64,000 nt of DNA from a bacterium. GTDB lineage: Bacteria; CLD3; SB21. Under the pieces are notes generated by a model. It made no database searches. It had not been told where the DNA came from and was given only the letters and a program-made list of their open reading frames with translations. Of this stretch, positions 57,329 through 64,000 are shown one piece after another. The position numbers and the translations under genes were made by a program. Positions within the stretch are counted from its first letter, which is position 1; every line of letters starts with the position of its first letter. The stretch spans positions 205,291-269,290 of the forward strand of contig JABWCP010000004.1 of assembly GCA_013360215.1 (NCBI GenBank), in the 5' to 3' direction.

Positions 57329-58690
57329 TTATTCGTTTTGTCCGATGGCTTTTTGAAGACGCGCTTGAGCCAATTCAAAATCCACGATCGCATTGGTATA
57401 AGCCGTTTTGGCTTGAAGCACGGAAACTTCGGCATCTAATAAATCGGTGGTCAGAGCGACGCCTTTTTTAAATTTTTCGGAAGTAATACGATAGCTTTCT
57501 TCCGACTGCTCTACCGTCTGACGGGTAACGGAAATTTTTTCTTTGGCTTGTTGCATCGCCAGATAGCTTTGGGTCACTTCCAGGCTGATACCGTCTTTGA
57601 TAAGGCCGAGCGCATCTTTGGTTTGTTCAACGACCGCTTTGGCTTGCTGCACCTGATGTGCCGTCGCATTCCAGTTCCACAAATCAAAAGTGGCATTCAG
57701 ACCCACATCCCAGGTGTACTTAAAAGCATCTTCAGAGGGAAAAATACGTTGATTGGGTCGGTTATAATACACGTTGCCTTGCAGCGATACCTGCGGCATG
57801 TAGCTACCTTTGGCTGCACGGACGGACGCTTCACCGGCTTGAATACGCAATTCCATAGCTTTTACATCTTCACGGTTGGTCCAACCTTTATAGAGCAGGG
57901 AATCATAGTTTGAAAAAGTACGATCCGTGTTTTGTATTTTGGAAACGATTTGGATCTCTGTGTCGAGCGATTGGCCGATCAGATTATTGAGATGTACCAT
58001 TGCCAGTTTGACTGCATTTTTGGCGTCAATCTGTAAAAGCTGAACATTGGAAAGCTGTACCTGCACTTTGAGCACATCGTTATTGGTGATCATACCTTGC
58101 GCATAAAGATTTTGGGCATCTTTAAGATGGGCTTTGACCTGTTCGAGGTTTTCATCCACGACTTTGTTGTATTCGATCGCTTTAAACAGATTCCAATACG
58201 CCGTGCGCGTATTAAATACGATATCTTTTTTCTCTTTGCTAAAATCCAAAACCGCTGCTTCTTCGGAGAGGCGTGCAGCCTTTTCATTGGATTCGAGTTT
58301 CATACCCGTGAATACATTGTATTGTATTGTACCTTTGAGGAGGTAGCTGTTAAGAATAGCCGGCGCTACTTTGGAAACGATATCTCTGGACGGAATACCG
58401 GGGCCAAAAGCATTAGCCGGAATTGAAAATTCGCCGTCCGGTACTTCACTCAAACGCGTATATCCGGCCGTCAGTTTGGCAGACGGTAAGCGGTAGGTAC
58501 GCATTTCTTTCGCGCGGGCCGAAGCGCCTTGCGCTTTCATCTCGACGATGCGCAGTTGTTTGCTGGTTTCAACCGCCATTTTTACGGCCTCTTCTTCGGT
58601 CAGGGCGCGTTGCGATTGGGCAAAAATAATTTTTAGGCTAAAAAGAAAACTCAAAATGAGCACGATCTTGAATATCCGGTTGCTTTTCAT
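57329..58690 (-). CDS. TolC-like outer-membrane efflux protein
   Basis: 453 residues with signal peptide ~1-25 (ending FAQ). Two repeated halves of coiled-coil helices and short barrel strands are the hallmark of TolC/OprM channels (ALTEEEAVKMAVETSKQLRIVE ... AYWNLFKAIEYNKVVDENLEQVKAHLKDAQNLYAQG, then the second half from ~EDVKAMELRIQAGEA). Third gene of the efflux complex. It begins 4 bp after the TetR stop codon. Confidence 0.93.
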   Translation of the reverse strand: MKSNRIFKIVLILSFLFSLKIIFAQSQRALTEEEAVKMAVETSKQLRIVEMKAQGASARAKEMRTYRLPSAKLTAGYTRLSEVPDGEFSIPANAFGPGIPSRDIVSKVAPAILNSYLLKGTIQYNVFTGMKLESNEKAARLSEEAAVLDFSKEKKDIVFNTRTAYWNLFKAIEYNKVVDENLEQVKAHLKDAQNLYAQGMITNNDVLKVQVQLSNVQLLQIDAKNAVKLAMVHLNNLIGQSLDTEIQIVSKIQNTDRTFSNYDSLLYKGWTNREDVKAMELRIQAGEASVRAAKGSYMPQVSLQGNVYYNRPNQRIFPSEDAFKYTWDVGLNATFDLWNWNATAHQVQQAKAVVEQTKDALGLIKDGISLEVTQSYLAMQQAKEKISVTRQTVEQSEESYRITSEKFKKGVALTTDLLDAEVSVLQAKTAYTNAIVDFELAQARLQKAIGQNE

Positions 58691-58693
58691 ATA

Positions 58694-59341
58694 TCAAACT
58701 CCTTGTGGCGTAATCGTGGGTAAAGCGACGGTGGCGCTGACGGAAAATGTTTTACGGGCGTCGGCGGTAAGGATGCCTTCGAAAAATACTTTCCATATAC
58801 TTTCAAAAATCTGCGGTGCCGACTGAGACAACTGCATGATAACTTGCGGATTCATCATGTTTTCGATAATGCCGAGGTACATCATGATGATCAGTTTTTC
58901 ATCGATATCGTTGCGTATGGAACCTTTACTGATGCCTTCACGCAAAACGAGACCAAACTGTGCCGCGATCCGCGTGTGGCGCCATTCGTGTATCTGTTGC
59001 CACATGTCGGGCAAGTGTTTGCGCAGATCGGCTACGAGTTCACGGCTAAGGTTACCGTTGACACGCAAAAAATACGTCGGCATTTGTCTCAACTTATCTT
59101 CAAAACGCATCGTTTGATCGCCGATGATACGATCACAAAACGTATCGCATTCGTGCATGGCCGACTGTATAATGCCCTGTATCAACTCTTGTTTACTTGG
59201 GAAATACTGGTACAAGGTTTTTTTGCTCATGCCGAGGTTTTCAGCGATTTCGTCCATAGTGACTTTGCTGTAACCAAATTTGACAAAAAGCTCCAAAGCG
59301 GCTTTTACAATGCGGGTTCTGATTTCAAAATCTTCGGGCAC
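58694..59341 (-). CDS. TetR/AcrR-family transcriptional regulator
   Basis: 215 residues from GTG 59341, which has AAGGAG 8 bases upstream (a TTG at 59380 keeps the frame but lacks that site). The N-terminal helix-turn-helix reads AALELFVKFGYSKVTMDEIAENLGMSKKTLYQYFPSK. The C-terminal ligand domain is unspecific. It is the first gene of the efflux operon and very likely represses it, binding the palindromes just upstream. Confidence 0.9.
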   Translation of the reverse strand: MPEDFEIRTRIVKAALELFVKFGYSKVTMDEIAENLGMSKKTLYQYFPSKQELIQGIIQSAMHECDTFCDRIIGDQTMRFEDKLRQMPTYFLRVNGNLSRELVADLRKHLPDMWQQIHEWRHTRIAAQFGLVLREGISKGSIRNDIDEKLIIMMYLGIIENMMNPQVIMQLSQSAPQIFESIWKVFFEGILTADARKTFSVSATVALPTITPQGV

Positions 59342-59348
59342 TTTTGGA

Positions 59349-59354
59349 CTCCTT
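59349..59354 (-). promoter_or_regulatory. Shine-Dalgarno of the TetR gene, decides a GTG start
   Basis: AAGGAG on the minus strand with 7 bases to GTG 59341. Confidence 0.7.
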
Positions 59355-59377
59355 AAAATAAATTTTAATGACCCATT

Positions 59378-59414
59378 CAAACGTTTGGAAACTTAAAAAG
59401 TTTCATTAGTTTCC
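59378..59414. promoter_or_regulatory. Candidate TetR operator palindromes
   Basis: Nested symmetric sites: CAAACGTTTG (59378-59387), GAAACTT-AAA-AAGTTTC (59388-59404) and GGAAACT-N14-AGTTTCC (59387-59414). They sit between the TetR start and the divergent VOC gene, where a self-regulating repressor would bind. A further TTGGAAAC-like copy (as GGTTTCCAA) is at 59498-59506. Confidence 0.6.
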
Positions 59415-59560
59415 ATTTTTTCAAAAAAATTAGCCGATGTTTAATCTAGCTAAATCAATTACTTAATCATTTTCGAGAAAACTATATTTGTTTTCTTGGT
59501 TTCCAATATACAAAAAAAGTGACTTTTGTCAAGTAATTCTTTCATTTTTGTTGAACTTGG

Positions 59561-59576
59561 GTATCCTACGTGATAC
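59561..59576. repeat. Inverted repeat upstream of the VOC gene
   Basis: GTATC-N6-GATAC lies ~46 bp before the VOC start, a possible operator. No stronger claim can be made. The rest of 59415-59621 holds no convincing ORF. Confidence 0.4.
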
Positions 59577-59621
59577 TTTCGAAGTACCTTTATAGCCCAC
59601 CCCATATACAAGGAGGTTTTT

Positions 59622-60035
59622 ATGAAACGCGTTACCGGTTTAGGCGGAGTTTTTTTTCGTTGTGAAGATCCGGGTTCGACCATGGCATGGTATCAAAAGC
59701 ATCTCGGGGTTCAACCCGACGGATACGGCGGTAGTTTTTTTGAGTGGCTGGAAAAAGATAATACGGAGGAGATCGGCATCACGGCGTTTAGCACGATGAG
59801 TAAAAAAACAAAATATTTTCATCCGAGCCGCGCTCAGTTTATGATCAATTTTCGCGTGAAGAATCTCAAGAAACTGATGGAAGTATTACGGGCGGAAGGA
59901 GTTCAGCAAATCGGTAAGATCGAAACTTTTGAATACGGTTCTTTTGGTTGGATACTCGACCCCAATGGCGTAAAAATCGAATTGTGGGAACCGGTCAAAG
60001 GGTATCGCTTTAAACGCAAACGATCAAAAAAATAA
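59622..60035 (+). CDS. VOC/glyoxalase-family protein with basic C-terminus
   Basis: 137 residues from ATG 59622, with AAGGAGG 6 bases upstream. A single VOC fold: LGGVFFRCEDPGSTMAWYQKHLG at the start, GGSFFEWLEKDN in the middle and GSFGWILDPNGVKIELWEP at the end, with the metal-ligand Glu in IELWEP. Typical substrates include glyoxals and bleomycin-like compounds, and the actual one is unknown. It ends in a Lys/Arg-rich tail (KGYRFKRKRSKK). Confidence 0.88.
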   Translation: MKRVTGLGGVFFRCEDPGSTMAWYQKHLGVQPDGYGGSFFEWLEKDNTEEIGITAFSTMSKKTKYFHPSRAQFMINFRVKNLKKLMEVLRAEGVQQIGKIETFEYGSFGWILDPNGVKIELWEPVKGYRFKRKRSKK

Positions 60036-60083
60036 AATGTGGTATTATGGTGTAGTTTGTTAATACTATTGCGTGATAAATAT

Positions 60084-60190
60084 TTGCGGAGTAAGTAACG
60101 TTTGCGTCACAACAGAAAAAACTTGAAGTCGGAAAAATGCCTGTAAATTCCGCAGACTTTCACACGTCAGTTGCACGTTGTGTTAGCCCG
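60084..60190. other. Folded, possibly attC-like, intergenic element next to the Fic gene
   Basis: The 147-bp gap holds nested pairing: inner AAGTC-GGAA (60126-60134) with TTCC-GCA-GACTT (60148-60159, a 3-nt bulge) and outer CACAAC (60108-60113) with GTTGTG (60177-60182). TAAC (60096) and GTTA (60182) flank it. The bulged long hairpin is reminiscent of an integron attC site, but the RYYYAAC/GTTRRRY cores do not match well. Confidence 0.4.
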
Positions 60191-61574
60191 CTTTTGTGTT
60201 AATGTGAATTTTGATTGCTTCTTCAATAAACGCTCGTCCAAAAGACTCTACTTTTTTGTGTTCAAGATTGTTGAAGTTATAGCGACAAACAAAACTTTCG
60301 TTATCTGAGGAATACATAATTTCTCTCAATGTTGGAATGGATGAATTATTTATTTGGTCAAGTTTCTCATAGAAAAACGGACTTTCTTCTCGTGAAATGA
60401 AAACACTTACTCCATTTGAGATTTGATTTCGCATTGGTACGCTCGGTAGCCCAAAAAAGAACATATACCTAGAGTGACTCTGACCTGATACAAAATCTAG
60501 TCTGAAAAACCAGCTACGTTTAATTATTACACCTTGTAGGGCGTTCATGTATTTTTCAAAATCAATCACATCAAACCCAATGAATTGAACATTAACAATG
60601 CCCGATAATTCATTTATTGTGTCAACGGTTTGCTTAAAGTAATTTCGCAAGAGTTCCATTGCGCTTTGCCAAACATCATACCGAACCCTAATTTTATTCT
60701 CTTGTTGGGTTTTTAATTGCATCATCAAAGAGCGTGCCCACTCCAGTTTGTTTCGTTGTTCACTAACTGCTCTTTCATATTCATCTATACTCTCTTCAAG
60801 AGTGTCACAGATTAGTGAAATAAAAGGCGTTAAGTCGGTGCTATGACTTGTCTCTAATGCGTCATAATATCTCGCCCTATCATCACGAGTTACAATTGAA
60901 ATAGGGTATCCATGTCTCATCAAAACAAGATTCATTAAGATGCGTGCGGTTCGCCCATTACCATCTACAAAAGGATGAATGTAGACAAACCAAGTATGAG
61001 CAGCGCAGGCTAAAACTACAGGACTTGACGTTAATAAATATTCTGATGCTGTAACTTGCTCCAACCAATTGCAGAATTTTTCCATTTCGTCAGGAACTTT
61101 AATATAAGTAGGCGGTTTGTATCGTGAGCCTGAAATTTCAACTTCCGAAAGTCGGTATTTTCCGCAATTCACATTGTCAATTCCATTTAAGATGGCAGCG
61201 TGAATTTGACGTACATCATGTGCGGTTATCGGTCTTTCTGTTTTAGACGCCAATTCTTCAAAAAAATCCATCGCATGGGCTAAATTTTTGGCTTCGAGAG
61301 AGTCTTTTAAAGGTTTACCTGTAATTGTTAGGCCCTGCTCTACCACCATTCGTGTTTCTCCATAATCCAAACGATTACCTTCGATGGCGTTTGAATGGTG
61401 AATGTTTTTAATGCGAAAATATTTTTGAATTTGCTTTAAAACTTCAGGAGTCAACTTTCCCTGACTTCTTAATAGTTTTACACGTTGATCGATTTTTTCT
61501 ACTAAAGGCAAGATGCCTTTGTCATATACATATGAAGTTCCATTAATTAGAATGTCGGGTATATATTCTGTCAT
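60183..61574 (-). CDS. Fic-domain protein with N-terminal inhibitory motif
   Basis: 463 residues. The Fic active site is complete: H200-PFVDGNGRTA-R211 (HPFxxGNGRxxR), so AMP or another nucleotide moiety could be transferred to a hydroxyl side chain of a target protein. An inhibitory motif SNAIEGN (61-67), matching (S/T)xxxE(G/N), precedes it, so it is a class II Fic with built-in self-inhibition. The C-terminal ~200 residues may bind the target. The gene and its flanks look more A/T-rich than the neighbours, which suggests transfer (by eye, not measured). Confidence 0.9.
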   Translation of the reverse strand: MTEYIPDILINGTSYVYDKGILPLVEKIDQRVKLLRSQGKLTPEVLKQIQKYFRIKNIHHSNAIEGNRLDYGETRMVVEQGLTITGKPLKDSLEAKNLAHAMDFFEELASKTERPITAHDVRQIHAAILNGIDNVNCGKYRLSEVEISGSRYKPPTYIKVPDEMEKFCNWLEQVTASEYLLTSSPVVLACAAHTWFVYIHPFVDGNGRTARILMNLVLMRHGYPISIVTRDDRARYYDALETSHSTDLTPFISLICDTLEESIDEYERAVSEQRNKLEWARSLMMQLKTQQENKIRVRYDVWQSAMELLRNYFKQTVDTINELSGIVNVQFIGFDVIDFEKYMNALQGVIIKRSWFFRLDFVSGQSHSRYMFFFGLPSVPMRNQISNGVSVFISREESPFFYEKLDQINNSSIPTLREIMYSSDNESFVCRYNFNNLEHKKVESFGRAFIEEAIKIHINTKAG

Positions 61575-61875
61575 GTGAAAACCTTTTCTTCAGGTTATTT
61601 TATTGTTTTTCTAATTCCACTTCGTTTGGAGGATGGCAAACTACTTTCAATTATTAGTTAATATATACCTATTTCTTCCTATAAAGCAAAACTGTTATCT
61701 AAGGATTTTTGTAACATTCTCTACCCGCCAAACATCTGATACTTGCACAAACATAAAAGAACCATCCTTCCTATCGGACGAAAAAAACTTAACCGAGTTT
61801 CCGGCTTTCATCGCGAAAGAAAAACGTAACAACTTTTATAGAAAAAAGCGATGCAGGGCATTCTTTATTTCAATT
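61575..61875. other. A/T-rich intergenic stretch upstream of the Fic gene
   Basis: It holds the promoter side of the Fic gene. An open frame runs through it on the plus strand (61633 on) but its first ~80 codons show no protein-like pattern. No structure or known motif seen. Confidence 0.5.
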
Positions 61876-62022
61876 ATGAAACTTTTCAGCGACGACGAAA
61901 GCTTGTGGGCCTTGTGCGTTCGCCGAAACCAAGGCGTTCAATGGTTTTTATCTAATTTAAGGCAGGATGATATTTTATATACGGCGCTTCATCAAAATGA
62001 AACGCCGGAAGAGAAATTCTGA
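61876..62022 (+). CDS. Possible small ORF (48 aa) beside the Fic gene
   Basis: From ATG 61876 the frame gives 48 mostly polar residues (LFSDDESLWALCVRRNQGVQWF ... ALHQNETPEEKF). It has no Shine-Dalgarno site and no recognisable family. It could be a real small gene, a remnant of an older gene, or chance. Confidence 0.3.
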   Translation: MKLFSDDESLWALCVRRNQGVQWFLSNLRQDDILYTALHQNETPEEKF

Positions 62023-62079
62023 TTATTCGTAGATCGGCTAAACGATGATTACCCCCACACCGATTGGCGTGATGGTATT

Positions 62080-63672
<1,593 letters not shown>

Positions 63673-63760
63673 TTATGTACACTATGTGCTTTTGCAAGCC
63701 TCATTCAGAACAGTATCCTTTTTTGTCGGAGCAGAGCCACGGATACGGAATACGTTCTCG

Positions 63761-64000
63761 CCAAGCCGCTAAGAAATTGAATAGTTTTTTCCTTTGCGTC
63801 TTTACGAGGTGATTTACTCACGAGTATTAAGAATCAGAATGATCAATGACGAACTCATTCTCACCAAGCCGCTAAGAAATTGAATAGTTTTTTCCTTCGC
63901 ATCTCTGCGAGGTGATTTACTCACGAGCATCAAGAATCAGAGTGATCAATGACGAACTATTCTCGCCGAGCCGCTAAGAAATTGAATAGTTTTTTCTATT
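63761..64000. repeat. Tandem repeat, period 102-103 bp, running off the window end
   Basis: Copy 1 begins at 63761, copy 2 at 63864 and copy 3 at 63966. Each starts CC(A/G)AGCCGCTAAGAAATTG and continues through GAATAGTTTTTTCCTT, then GCGAGGTGATTTACTCACGAG, then ATCAATGACGAACT. The copies are nearly identical over their full length, so this is not a CRISPR. Within a unit the ends (CTCG...CGAGG) and the GTGATTTACTCAC stretch are partly self-complementary. The 200 bp between guaB and copy 1 contain a decayed further piece (TACGTTCTCG before 63761) and nothing else recognised. Confidence 0.85.

Noticed and set aside
59459..59683. 74-codon ORF on the minus strand
   Set aside because: It overlaps the start of the VOC gene on the other strand, has no family pattern and lies in an A/T-rich regulatory region.
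63761..64000. CRISPR array
   Set aside because: Whole 102-103 bp units repeat, with no short repeats and unique spacers, and there are no cas genes.

Overview
The window is a 64 kb piece of chromosome from a Gram-negative, respiring bacterium. It carries outer-membrane barrels, Bacteroidota-style two-component propeller sensors, lipoproteins, a tripartite efflux pump and a full run of complex I genes. Clear Shine-Dalgarno sites (AAGGAG, GGAGG) precede many genes and stem-loop/T-tract terminators are common. The gene content points to the Fibrobacterota-Chlorobiota-Bacteroidota (FCB) assemblage, probably an Ignavibacteria/Kapabacteria- or KSB1-like lineage rather than classical Bacteroidia. 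That placement is inference. No rRNA, tRNA, CRISPR array or transposase was found.

Region 1 (1-15.8 kb, + strand) is the NADH:quinone oxidoreductase cluster: end of nuoD, then nuoE, nuoF, a VOC protein with a histone-like lysine tail, nuoG, H, I, J, K, L and M. A strong terminator follows nuoM. A large zinc-ribbon/TPR/Clp-type AAA+ protein and then nuoN form the last unit, closed by another terminator. The Clp-like protein wedged between two complex I genes is the most unusual object in the window.

Region 2 (15.8-34.3 kb) is mixed housekeeping and envelope functions: ddl, a crotonase, a DUF3592 protein, a thioredoxin-like protein, a very large secreted protease-like/propeller/barrel protein, a TrhA/hemolysin III protein, an SDR, a Spy/CpxP-like protein, a Ycf48-like lipoprotein, a PAP2 phosphatase, an epimerase, an acyltransferase-like protein, an outer-membrane protein, a thiolase, a cytochrome-like propeller lipoprotein, glyA and a lipoprotein.

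Region 3 (34.4-49.6 kb, almost all - strand) holds a cyclase-family hydrolase, a PAS histidine-kinase-like protein with a degenerate ATPase domain, prmC, a membrane winged-helix-like protein, thiD, a GAF/HD-GYP protein, bioY, rny, a large propeller sensor kinase, accC, a REC-GGDEF protein and a DUF2461 protein.

Region 4 (49.8-59.4 kb) has a short Rho, small membrane and zinc-binding proteins, an Omp85/BamA-like barrel and a complete RND efflux operon (TetR regulator, TolC-like, adaptor, pump) with candidate operator palindromes in front of it.

Region 5 (59.6-64 kb) has a second VOC protein, an apparently acquired Fic protein with an unusual folded 3' flank, guaB with a recognisable promoter, and at the very end a tandem repeat with a 102-103 bp period that runs out of the window.
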